From positions 67,994,727-68,054,726 of the forward strand of contig NC_087063.1 in assembly GCF_963678635.1 (NCBI RefSeq): a DNA stretch of 60,000 nucleotides, in the 5' to 3' direction. A program made the translations under genes and the position numbers. Of the stretch, positions 25,279 through 35,575 are shown in pieces (positions within the stretch are counted from its first letter, which is position 1; the number at the start of each line of letters is the position of its first letter). The notes beneath the pieces are model-generated. The model made no database searches. It was not told the DNA's origin and saw nothing but the letters and a program-made list of their open reading frames with translations. Source of the DNA: Symsagittifera roscoffensis (lineage: Eukaryota; Xenacoelomorpha; Acoela; Convolutidae).

Positions 25279-26430
25279 AAGTGGATTCAAGCGGATTCGA
25301 GTAGATTCATATCAAGATCAAAAGCAGCGTGAACTATCTAAGAGAGAGGACAATTCACCTCGCAGGGAATGACCCATTTCTCTTACCCTTTTATCTTTCT
25401 GATATGGGAGATAAGGAAGTGAAATTGGGTGGGTACGTATGTGGAGACATCAGCGAGAGAGCAGTGCTAACGTCTAATTTTCCAACTGAATTCATAATTT
25501 CAGCTTTAGAAGAGGATACCATTCATACTGATTCCGGAAATACATTGACAGAGTGCCCCATTAGTATGCATAGAATTATTGTCCATTATATGCATATAAT
25601 TAGTACTAGTATTCATATAATTAATATCCAAATAATCCAATAATCCATGCAAATGCTCCATCGAAACATTCAGTAACGTCTCAACTTTGGTGTCCACCTT
25701 TAAGACTGATCCAACAAAAACAACTCAAGGAAACTCTTCAAATCATTTTTTTTTTACATTGCAGACGACTTTCGTGACAAAATACAGAATGAATTCTAGA
25801 TTATCCTCAAGAACTCACCGAAATGTCGGCTCTCTAAATCTTAAGTTAGCCGTTTTTTGTAGTCAATGTAGGTACAATCACATCGTGCTGACCAATGAGG
25901 GTACAATAAATACCAGTGAAACACCTGATAATATGAGAAAGCGTTAATGGAGAAGAGGAGTTGTGACAGGCCATGCTAAACTCTATAAGGGAGGTACATC
26001 TCGATTAGAATCAATGGGATGAAATTTGACTATCTCGAAAACGACAAATTTGAGGTTAAATTTAAGATCGACAGTTTGATCCTCCATCAAATCTGCTCTC
26101 AAAACCACTCCGTTGTAGTGATCTACTTCAGTGCTAACACAGATGTTAATATTATTAGACGCTTTTCACTTGTAGCATTTTTTGTTTTTCCTTATAATGC
26201 ATTTGAGCATCTTTTCTGTTTTGTTTTGTAAATGGTATAAAATTTAGGTCGTAAGATCATTTCATAAGTCATTGACCGTCACAATGATCAAGATTACATT
26301 GATGTTTTAGGAGACACGACTAATCTTAAGGCTTGTTTTTTCTTCTTAAAAAACATCCAGGTAATCTTGAGGATTGTTAGGGTTAATGGCTTCTAAATTA
26401 ATATATTGACCTAGACTTTGTACTAATGTT
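25279..26430. other. Unassigned flank to the right of the satellite
   Basis: Single-copy-looking DNA. It begins with a short run of related words (ggattcaagcggattcgag) right after the last monomer and contains an AT-rich stretch at 25,575-25,640. Open frames at 25,329-25,643 (starts at GTG), 25,687-25,947 and 26,019-26,231 (starts at ATG) are short, and I recognise no domain in any of them. They may be chance frames or decayed exons. Confidence 0.5.
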
Positions 26431-26520
26431 AATTGTGGGCTCGATCTTTATCTAGCAAATTGATAAAGAACGTAATTAGGTTCCTTATCATTTCGCTAGA
26501 TAAAAGTTAGCCCACAAAAT
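26431..26520. repeat. 90-bp imperfect palindrome, MITE-like
   Basis: The left arm (attgtgggct, then tttatctagc and ttgataaagaac) is mirrored by the right arm (gttccttatca, then gctagataaaa and agcccacaaaat). The arms are about 40 bp and the loop about 10 bp. Size and structure suit a miniature inverted-repeat transposable element or a fold-back hairpin. No flanking target duplication was established. Confidence 0.7.
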
Positions 26521-26981
26521 AGAATTGGCTCTTTTTCCAGGGCTACAATATTTTCCTACAGGCTCTTTGTTTTTGTTAAGACATCTTCAAAAATCCCTCC
26601 TTATTTTTTCTAACTCTCGGACCCGTCCGGTTGTTCGCAGGGGTAGAACTTTTATTAGACTTTATTAGATCAGTTTTATTAGAATTTATTTAGATTTTTT
26701 TCGTACGTAATATTTGCACCAATAATTAATAATTGACAGCCAACACAAAAGTTCGCAGCCAAAAACATGTTTTTCTGAAGCCAGACAAAGTTAAAATCAG
26801 TTGGATCTACGTTGCAACTTTTCGTGGTTTTTACATAAATGCCCAAATATTATGTAATGATTACATAGCTATTTCATAACTATTACATAACTATTATAAA
26901 CCATTTACGTAATTTGATCATAAAAGGGCAACCGATTCTATTCCCTATTCACAACAAAAAGGCCATATCGCCCATGGGGGA
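26521..26981. other. Unassigned AT-rich stretch
   Basis: No gene is seen. There are short repeated words (attagactttattag near 26,655; variants of attacataactatt at 26,855-26,905). If the tRNA-like fragment at 26,982-27,040 is the head of a minus-strand SINE, this stretch would be where its body lies, but I could not define a tail or target duplication. Confidence 0.4.
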
Positions 26982-27040
26982 GGGACTCAACCGACCGACT
27001 TGAAAGAACTTTCGAACTTTAGCTGAGACCGCTCAGCCAT
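26982..27040 (-). ncRNA. tRNA-like fragment with A and B boxes (probable SINE head or tRNA pseudogene)
   Basis: On the minus strand, atggctgagcggtctcag at 27,023-27,040 fits an RNA polymerase III A box of the Leu/Ser tRNA type (TGGCnnAGYGGT). The sequence ggttgagtccc at about 26,982-26,992 fits a degenerate B box (consensus GGTTCGANTCC with a base lost). The spacing of about 45 bp is that of a tRNA. I see no complete cloverleaf with acceptor-stem pairing, so this is not called as a functional tRNA. A tRNA-derived SINE is the best alternative. Confidence 0.5.
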
Positions 27041-28246
27041 CTGTTTTTATTTGGCTTTGGTTTTACTGCATTTATAGTTCAGGCTTACAATGTTCTCTCA
27101 ATCAGAAATATCTTCAAACCAAAAACGAGCGAGAACCGGAAGTAGTTTCACTAGAGAACAACTTAATTGTCTTGTAGCGGTTTTCAGGATTGCCGAGCGC
27201 AGGATCGCGTCATTGCCATAATTTAGACTTAAGATAAAAACTATGGGGTAGTACTCATGAGAGCAATTTCCCCCGACATGCCAAATAAAATATCCGGGTT
27301 TGAAGTCATGTTCAGTGGGATTGTGGGCAGAGGTAGGGCTTGCGATGGTAGAAGTGTTCGTTCATTGCGTCTGAGGAAAACTCACGAAGAAGATCATAGA
27401 CGAAACGACTTCTATAGACGAAACAACTTCTATGTGGAATGCTCGTGTGGTAAAAGAACAAAAATGCTCAACTTTTCTCGGAAATCCAGTAAAACGTTAC
27501 ATAAAAGGGTCCGAATTAGTCTACGCCGCAGTAATTAAACGGCGCCTGGCGGTATCTTAAGCGCTCGAATGGCACTTCAGACAGTAGCGATGTGACGGCT
27601 TTCATCTTCTCTTTGCGGCTCAAAACGCGGTTGAAATCGTTGTTGCTAAGTAAGGACCCTACATTCAGGATGGCATAATGCAACTGGATCACGGAACGTA
27701 GATATCCAGATGCTTTTGTTTTCAGTGAAGAAAATTAACAAATAATTTCCATGAGGGCTGACGCCATTCGATTATGACGGGCTGTTTTGTTCTGAAGTCA
27801 ATTGCGGAAAGACCAGGACCAGGTGTAGCAATAAGACGTAATTTTTGAACTTTTCCCCAAATTTAACAAATTAAGCCCTGACTCAATTTTTTTTGTGAGA
27901 GAAGCAAAAGTTTGACGATTTGCAAAAAATTGACTTCAGAAGTTTTGACGATTTTAAGTGCGATATCATATTAACGAGGGAGATGCGGATCTAATCTTAT
28001 ATTGAAAGCTATGGTGCATAACAGCTTAGCAAAATAGCTGTATTGAGACGAATTAATGACGGGTTTGATTGGTGCCGGAGTTGCGACAACTTTTGTTGCA
28101 TTATCATTAATATCGTCAACAGGACCTTTGAGTTTTATTCTAGTGAACACCTCAACACTTGGACTGAAAGACCATTCAGTGCTTCTTAAGAAGCAGGGTA
28201 CTAGGGTTGACAACTAACATGTAGTATGATAGGTCCATTTTTAAAC
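27041..28246. other. Unassigned region between the tRNA-like fragment and the BEL/Pao relic
   Basis: One ATG-started frame on the plus strand, 27,257-27,538 (93 codons), is rich in arginine and contains two near-identical words translating as RRNDFYRRNNFY. I do not recognise it. A minus frame at 27,971-28,213 could be the decayed continuation of the BEL/Pao polymerase but has no motif I can name. Confidence 0.4.
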
Positions 28247-28441
28247 CTAGTTCAGCCTAAGATTTTGATTTCTGTGACCTGAAATAATTCGCACCTGACG
28301 TACACATTTCAATTTGAAGAAATTTACCTGGCTCAGAACTTTTGTCAACTTAAATTCTCCCAAATTAAGAATTTCTCTGATGTCTGTACTTACTTTCAGA
28401 GCTTCTTCAGAGTGTTTCAACGAGTCGAGGTAACTGTCCAT
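28247..28441 (-). pseudogene. BEL/Pao reverse transcriptase fragment around the YVDD box
   Basis: The frame reads MDSYLDSLKHSEEALKVSTD and continues IREILNLGEFKLTKVLSQ. This matches the BEL/Pao RT pattern in which the YVDD box is followed by YLDS, a run of acidic residues, EALKVS and GGF.LTK. The box itself is altered: the second catalytic aspartate is a serine (MDSY), and the GGF glycine is GEF. It is therefore a dead fragment of about 64 codons. It lies downstream, in minus-strand order, of the gag-like pieces, as expected for gag-pol order. Confidence 0.65.
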
Positions 28442-31262
28442 ATTGAAGTTTTGCGTCAGTGCAGAAGTTGTTTCTTGAGAAAGGGTTCTGTTTTTACGAT
28501 CGAGTTTTTGAAGTTCAAGTCAGAACATATGGGGATGGGCCGAGAGTTTCGAAAATAATTCAAATGTTTTAGTTGTGGTATTCTACCGCTGCAGAAACAG
28601 GAGTAATAGTTGATCATTCGCAAGCACAGGAACCTGAAGAAACATTCATTCTATATCAGCAGATACTGGCAGAACCTCATTAATATGGCTAGGTCCAACC
28701 AGAAGAACTTTTTGAGTAAAGATGCATGCATTTCGAAGATCCATTCAGGACGATCGAACTTTTTGCGGTTCTTTCGGTGAACCACCGGGTGGTGACGATG
28801 AGATTACTCTCGCACGGAACGATTTCTGGGGTCGTGGGCATTAACTTTGATTACACACCCTTTCTCATAATCATACTGAAAAGTTTCAAATGACACTGCT
28901 AAAATTTCGTCTTTTGCTAAACATTTTGCCATAGACATTACTGAGCCAACTCGGAGAGATAATTGTTCGGTATCTTGGAGTTGTCTTCAGCCCAGAGCAT
29001 GTCAGTGGAGTGTCAATGACTAGTTTGTTTAGTGGTTGACCCAAGTACTTGATTAGCCGGTTTGTCGGCTGAAGACCTAACTTTTACCTGCTTGTAGGCA
29101 CCGTATGATTGATGTTTATACAAGGATTGGACCTGTTCTACTGAGTTTACATCCTCGATAATGCATTTTAAGCATTTGAAGATCAGGCCATTAGATGAAA
29201 GAAGAGGCCATTTCAGACTCAACCGACGAGAAGACAAACCGCAAAAGGAGTTTTCTGGCCCGGCAACACTCAGAAATACTCAAGGGGATGGGTGTACTCA
29301 TACATAACTTGACCTAATATCAATTCTACATCCGCATATCGGTATTCTGTTGGGTAAACAGGTTTCGAGTAAAAAAACGTTCTTGCAACTTGGACACATT
29401 GGTTGAATCTGAAGCAATATTAGTTTCATTTTTGACATAAGCGCAGACAGAGAAAGATCTTTCCGGGTTAAACTATTTTGCGACCTTTACGTCAACTTTT
29501 TCTGAGGCAATAACCTCAAACTAATTGAACTCAAATACAATTAACTCAACTTTGTTGCCTGTCAGCTTACTTATGCTTGCGAGGTAAGATGACAAACAAA
29601 AAAGACATAAACGTGCACTCGTTTCATCAGTACTGAATGACATTGTTGGACTTATGATGGGCATTAGGTTTTTGACACTAATTAGTAAGGAAGCCAAGAA
29701 AAACAAAACTTACTCTTGTCTTCCGGTTCATGAGATGCGCTTTAGTTTTGTTTTCAAGCCAATCATTGAAATTTACTGACGATGGAGCGTAAATATCACG
29801 GTCAATAAGATTAACGATATGCAGTGACCTAGACTTTTTCAGATGAAGTGAAATTTTCTCGTTGGCTTTATCAACAAGAGTTGCACTTTTGAGGTTGGCG
29901 GTGTACAACAAGGATTGGAGCACGCCAACTATACTTAATAGCATGGATGCCAAATTGATAATGCTATCGCAGTTATGCATTTTAACGGGCGGTGTAATTT
30001 TGAACTTATCCAGATATGCACGGACAAAAAGTTGTGGTTGACCAAATTGTTGCTCAAGTTTTATGAAGGCATCTTTTTAGATTACACCACGATATGCAAA
30101 CTAGGCTATAGCGGTTTTGCTTTAAACGTGAACAATGTTTTGAGGTATTTTAATTAAACAGCATTGGAAAGGTTTTTGAGAAGCCACTGATGATCTTAAC
30201 TGTCCAAAACATTCATAATTATGGAGCGGATCACAATTCTATTGGGGAAGTTTCCTTTGCGACAAAGAATATCTTCGAATAACAGCAAGGATGTCTTTTC
30301 AATCCTGTATAGGTATCGGATCAGACATTGTTATCGGATCAGACAAGGAAGAAGCAAAGTAAAGCGGCACGGTAATATTGATGAAGCAAAGTTCAGTCCA
30401 CTATACACAAAGAAAATGCTTTTGTCAAAGGTTTTTCTGTTTGGCATTTTATTTATAGGTTGTAGTAAATATCTCCAACAACGTTATAGGAAATGTTTGA
30501 AGCGGATGGTTGCATTAATGGTGTGAAGGATCTTAAGTTCCCAATTGTGGTGTGCAAGTACTAGTAACACAGCCAAATCCAATTAGTCGTGTTTGATATG
30601 AAATGACCTATATGCGGACGAGAAAAGGACGCCTCTGTGGGCTGAGCGAGACTTGAATGACGAGGGATAATTGAACTTGCGTTGAACGGCTGAGATGACA
30701 TATATACAGTTATGTTGCATGGAGCAGTCATTGGCAATACTTGGGTTGATATCTGAAGCAAAAAAAGTCGTTGGAGCGGGCAGGGTAGTAGTTGTGATAG
30801 TGGTGGATGCGGTATTCCAGAACATTGGTGGTGTTTTGTTAAACTGATGTTGACGAGAGAGCAATTGTTGCTTGAAGCAAGTTGGAACAGAGAAAGAAGT
30901 TTTTTTTCGGATAAATTTTGACCGGTAAGGTAGGTGAGTCAACCAAACTGACTTTGTCCTTTGGTTGTTAATCATTTTTAGGAGCAAGTTCCATACCAAT
31001 AGTCGCATCCTGATGACGAGACCTACACAGTCTTTCTTTCAAGCCTGTAAAAAAAACTTGTGAGTGCTGCTTGATGACAGAACAGTTTTGTTTATGTCGG
31101 GATTAATCTCTTTTTCATCGCCTCTAAGCTCCGTTTCGACGATATTAGCCTCAATTCACAAGTTCCATTTCATATGGTTTTTGCTCTAGGCGAATATCAG
31201 CCTCGTTCTGCAATTCGATCTCTTCGCGTTGAAGTTTTGCAAGTTTAGTGCACGACTGCGTT
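28247..31262 (-). pseudogene. Decayed BEL/Pao LTR-retrotransposon (gag-pol relic)
   Basis: Read on the minus strand, fragments appear in BEL/Pao order. At 31,160-31,262 there is a charged coiled-coil-like stretch (LQREEIELQNEADIRLEQK) of the type found near the Gag N-terminus. At 30,583-31,008 lies a gag-like stretch with LLSRQ. At 29,678-29,980 there is a Gag-like segment with FNDWLENKTKAHLMN. At 29,521-29,706 there is a degenerate zinc knuckle, CLFCLSSYLASIS, with the CX2CX3HX4C spacing of BEL/Pao but Y for H and S for the last C. At 28,247-28,441 there is the RT region around the catalytic box. Many stops and frame changes separate these pieces. No LTRs were identified. The family call rests mainly on the RT piece. 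Confidence 0.6.
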
Positions 31263-31454
31263 GACTTGAGGACATAGAGGCAACCCTAAGTTCTGTTGAG
31301 GTGTAATGTATTGATCTGCTGAAAAACGGTTTGATGTTCATGATTATCCAAACCAAAATTCAAACTCAAAATCTCAGTCAAATTTAAACACTTCTTCGTT
31401 TCTTCCAGCTATTTTTCCTGGGTGTCAGTTATATTTTGCAAACACTTTTAATTG

Positions 31455-31678
31455 GCCATAAATGATTTGTTACAAGAAGCGAAATTTATCCTTTTGTACT
31501 TTGTATGGCGTGTGGGGGGGGTGATTTTCATAAAAAATTTCAAATTTTAAATTTTTTTTTTGATTTTGTTTTATTTCATTGAATTTTTAAATGTTATTAC
31601 TGCTCCTTAAACCTTAAAAGGCAGTCGGCACATTCAGGGCTTCCCCCTCCCCCTATACGAGCAGTCCTGTTTCTTTTT
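31455..31678 (+). repeat. Left terminal inverted repeat of the 1.29-kb element
   Basis: About 222 bp, pairing with 32,524-32,744. It includes a G-run (gtgtggggggggtg) and T-rich tracts that differ in length between the arms, as expected for homopolymers. Confidence 0.75.
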
Positions 31679-32523
31679 GTGATTGATTAGCCAATTACAA
31701 ACCAAACATTTTTTGAAATCAAAACTTGCAATTGATTAAAAAATTTTACAATAGCTTCTTTGGTCTCAAAACTATTGACTTTTGAATGAGTTTTTGAAAC
31801 TTGTTGTTACAAAATTTGAGCATCTTTGCTAAATGTTTTTCTTCATCATCAATGGAATCATTTGAATGAATCTCTATTTACCTTTGACATTTATCTTATC
31901 AGTATCTTTTGCAAGAGAAAACAAAAATTTATACAAGGTTTGAGAAAGAAAAATGACACAAAGCCCCACTGAATAAAACAGCTGCCACTTTTCTTGTGAC
32001 TTTTGCGACTGGAAATACAACTAGCAATACTATTTGCTTGACTGAACCCAGAAATGATACTTGTTTTTTGTAGAAATTTCTCTTAAGATACAATTAATTT
32101 TATCAAAACGATGTAAGCATCAAGTATGAAAAGAAAATTCATGAATTTTAGGAAACCCATAAACATTCAAACATTAATGCAAAGATTGGATCTACTAAAC
32201 AATCCCCCGCCCTATTGTATGTACTAAAGAATCCCCCCTTTCTTGAAAGGGGGAAGATTGTTAAGTAGATCCCAAAGGTTTACGATATCTGCACAAAAAT
32301 CGGCTCTTTTTCCTCCCCCCCCACCCCACACGAACTTCAATATATTAGTGTGACGAGTGATTTTACGAGGTTGAATATGAAGACAAAATATGTTTGTCGT
32401 GGTCTTATTAGTTTATATGTAAATTTTCATAACAATTGGAGAATGTGGTCAACAAATTTACATGTAAAAATTGGCCGGTGGGGAAATGGAAAAAGAGCCC
32501 AAACAGCTATACTGAACGGTAAA

Positions 32524-32744
32524 ACAAAACAAGACTGTTCGTATCAGGGCGAAGCCCTGAATGTTCCGACTGCATTTTAAGGTTTATGGAGCAGTAATAA
32601 AATTCAAAAATTAAAAGTAAAAAAAAAACAAAATGAAAATTTTTTTTTCTGAAATTTGAAATTTTTAAACAAAAATCATCCCCCCACACGCCATATAAAG
32701 TATAAAAGGATATATTTCGCTAATTTTAACAAATCAATTATGGC
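32524..32744 (-). repeat. Right terminal inverted repeat of the 1.29-kb element
   Basis: Reverse complement of 31,455-31,678 with moderate divergence. The outer part reads caaatcaattatggc, mirroring gccataaatgatttg on the left. Confidence 0.75.
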
Positions 32745-32859
32745 AAAAAAGTTTCTTTCCACCAAATTTAAACTATTTCAAAGACGGATTAACTCTCCGC
32801 TTACGCGTTAATAGCGCGAAATACATAAATAAACCTGCACTCTCACTTTATTAGATCGA

Positions 32860-34270
32860 AATTAGACCAAAAGTTTCAAACTGTTTTTTTCCAGAAATTC
32901 AGAAAAATTTTCAAAAAGTTGTAATGTTGTTGAAGAAATAACGACTGAAACAACTTTAATATGATACATTACTCGACCTATTCCATGGATTGTTTGAGGT
33001 ACTTGATGCGCGCCGAAATAAAAAAAAAATGAAAAAATAAACTAAAACACACCCGAATACAGAACTCCTCCGAAATAATCAAAACAAAAGCGAAGAACCC
33101 TCCCCTTTTTGCGGATTGCTCTGTCTTTCGGGTCAACGGTGATTGCTATCAGGATGTTTTTATCAGTTATAATTGTTGCGGATTGTGAAATGGTCGTTAT
33201 TTCATAACGTTTTCATGGCAGATGAGAAAAAAGAAACACGGTCCCAATGATTGACAATTATCAATTTTGAGAGCATTGGAATTAGGCTATTACTGCCGGG
33301 GTTATTCCATTGCTCAGCGCAATTTGGCCACTTTGAGACCCCATGAGAGTTGAAACCGTTGAACTAATCTTTCAAACTGACTCCAATGATTGATTGTTTT
33401 TAGCTAAGATTTAGTACAGATTTAAAGATGGCTGAAGGTTGCGGTCTTTGGTTTTTTTCATTCAACCACTCGCATGGTCTTAAACATTTTGGTGTAATGA
33501 TTGGATTTGAAAGGTTAAATGTAATCACCAAAAAGCTTAAACCAATTATCCGGGTCGAGGTCTGCGACTTAAGAAAAAACCGGCCCGACCCAAATTTGGA
33601 AATTCCAGACCGGCGCGACTTTTCATTTGCAAATCTAGGCTGACGTGACTATAATTTGGCAATGGAAGACCAGCACCACTGAAAAAAGTACCGCGACCAG
33701 CGTGACGCAAAAAACCGACGGCACCGGCGCGATCTAACGTAATGGCGGGACCGGCGCTAATGAAAATTTTAAATCTGGACCGGCGCGACTGAGAGACATA
33801 GCAAAATTACTTTCTTAGGCCGGTCTGTCTGTCTTTTTTTAGTCGCGCCGTCGATTTTTTTGAAAGTCGCACCGTCAGCATTTTCTAAAGTTGCGCATGT
33901 ACACTCTTTTCTTAACTACCACTAACAATCTTTTCTTGAGTCGCGCCGTCGGGGTTTTTGTAAGCTACGGCGTCATTTTCGTCTTGAGTCGCGCTGTCAG
34001 TATTTATTTACATTGCAGCTCTTAAGTCTTGTCTTAAATCGGGACCAAAAAGTTGTCTCTTATTCGCGCTTTCAGTCTTTTCTTTAGTCGTGCCGTTGGT
34101 CTGTTCGTAATTCAGGCTGTCAGTCTTGTCTTAAATCGCATCGCCGGTCTTTTTGTCAGTCTCGCATTCAGTTTTTCCTTAAATCACGCCGTCGGTTTTT
34201 TCGTAATTCGCACCGTCAGTTCTTCTTAAGTCACGCCATCAGTCTTTTTGGAAGTCGTTCTGTCAGTCTT
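32860..34270. repeat. Fold-back tandem unit I
   Basis: First of three diverged copies. The 5' part (ttgtaatgttgttgaag, then tcaacggtgattgctatca, then gatggctgaaggttg) aligns to unit II with a spacing of about 1,451-1,455 bp. Its 3' part is made of short GC-rich words: ggcgcgac and relatives at about 33,590-33,800, then the complement gtcgcgcc and relatives, spaced roughly 24 bp within tcttttcttaag contexts, at about 33,835-34,260. The two halves are therefore complementary and could pair into a long imperfect hairpin. The unit has no convincing gene. Confidence 0.7.
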
Positions 34271-35575
34271 CTTACTTAAGTGATTCATTTTTACGGATTA
34301 AATTAAACATAAATAAGCTCTTGTAAGCGTGCAGGATTTTTAGACCATAATTTCCAACCGTTTTTTCCCGACGCTGACAAAACTTCTCAAAATGTTGTAA
34401 TGTCATTCGAATGGCGACTGAAACAATTTTAATGTGACACATTGCAATGATTATTTGTTGTACCTGATGTTGCGTGGAAAAAATAGCTAAAACACACACA
34501 AATACAAAACTCTTCCGCAGTTTTCAAATGGTTGCACCAAAAATTAAAGATTCTTCCCCTCTGTGGGGATCGCTTCGTATTTGGGCTCAACGATGATTGC
34601 TATCGAGATCTTCACATCAGTTATAATTGTTGATGCTTGTGAAGTATTTGTTATTTCCTAGCGTTTTCATAGCTGGTGAGAAAAAAAGAAAGAAGATTGC
34701 CATTGTTTGCAATAATTATTTTTGAGAGAATTGAATTTAAAGGAGTGCTGTCGGGGCAGTTCCACTGCTTAGCGCAATCTAGTCAATTTGAATCCTCATG
34801 AATGCTGAAACCGTTGAACTAACAATTCCAAATTACTTCAATGATTTGATTGTTCTTAGCTAAGTTTTAATACAGATTTAATAATGGCTGAAAGTTACAG
34901 TCTATGGTTCTTTTCATTCAATAACTCGCATACTCGGAAACGTTTTGGTTTTTGGATTTGCTTTAAAAGATTAAATAAAATCACCGAAAACCTTTGAACC
35001 TAATGTGTTGAGGTCTGGGATTTAAAAAGGGGCGGTGCGACCCAAGTTATGAAATTCCAGACCGGCGCGTTATTTTATTGTTAATTCCAGACTGGTGCGA
35101 CCGAAATTGGGCAAGTGAAGACCGGCGCGACTAAAAAAAAACACCGCGACCAGCGCGACTCAAAAAAATGTCTGGACCGGCGAGACCTAAAGTAATAGCG
35201 CGACGAACGGGACTGAAAATTTTCCATTTTGGGTCGGCGTGGCTGAGAATAAACCGCCGCCAAACGCGCGACAGCAAAATATCAAAAATGTTTTAATATT
35301 TCGCGGCGCCACTATTTTTTCAATTGGCGTCGTCGTTTTTTTCTTAAATCGCGCCGTCGGCATTTTCTTAAGTCGTTCCATTTATCTTTTCGTAAGTCGG
35401 ACTTCCAGTCTTTTCTTAAGTCTCGCCGTTGGTCTTTTCGTAAATCGCGCCGTCAGTTTTTTCTTAAGTCGCGCCGTCGGTCTTTTCGTAAATCGCGGCG
35501 TCAAAATTTTCTTCACTCTCGCCGTCAATTTTTTTGTAAGTCGCGCCGCCAGTATATTCCTAAGTTGCGCCACTT
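34271..35575. repeat. Fold-back tandem unit II
   Basis: Second copy of the same unit. Landmarks are gcgtgcaggatttttagacc (34,327), ttttttcccgacgctgac (34,361), tcaacgatgattgctatcg (34,588) and taatggctgaaagttac (34,882). The forward ggcgcgac words follow at about 35,060-35,170 and the complementary gtcgcgcc words at about 35,330-35,570. Open frames here translate as repeated SRAVSLFL-like octapeptides only because the word period is near 24 bp. They are not proteins. Confidence 0.7.

Larger units (their letters stand above)
31455..32744. mobile_element. 1.29-kb non-autonomous DNA element with about 222-bp terminal inverted repeats
   Basis: The left arm (about 31,455-31,678) and the right arm (about 32,524-32,744) are inverted copies of each other. 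Shared landmarks, read inward from each end, are tgatttgtta, gcgaaat-tatccttt, atggcgtgtgggggg, attactgctcc, gcagtcgg and acattcagggctt. Between the arms are smaller inverted pairs: ctactaaacaatccccc with gggggaagattgttaagtag (32,191-32,270) and cggctctttttcc with ggaaaaagagcc (about 32,303/32,490). No open frame of note is present, so it would depend on transposase from elsewhere. Target-site duplication and superfamily were not determined. Confidence 0.75.

Noticed and set aside
25329-25643. 104-codon plus-strand gene at the satellite edge
   Set aside because: It starts at GTG, its C-terminal third is low-complexity AT-rich sequence (repeated HII/INI words), and no domain is visible.
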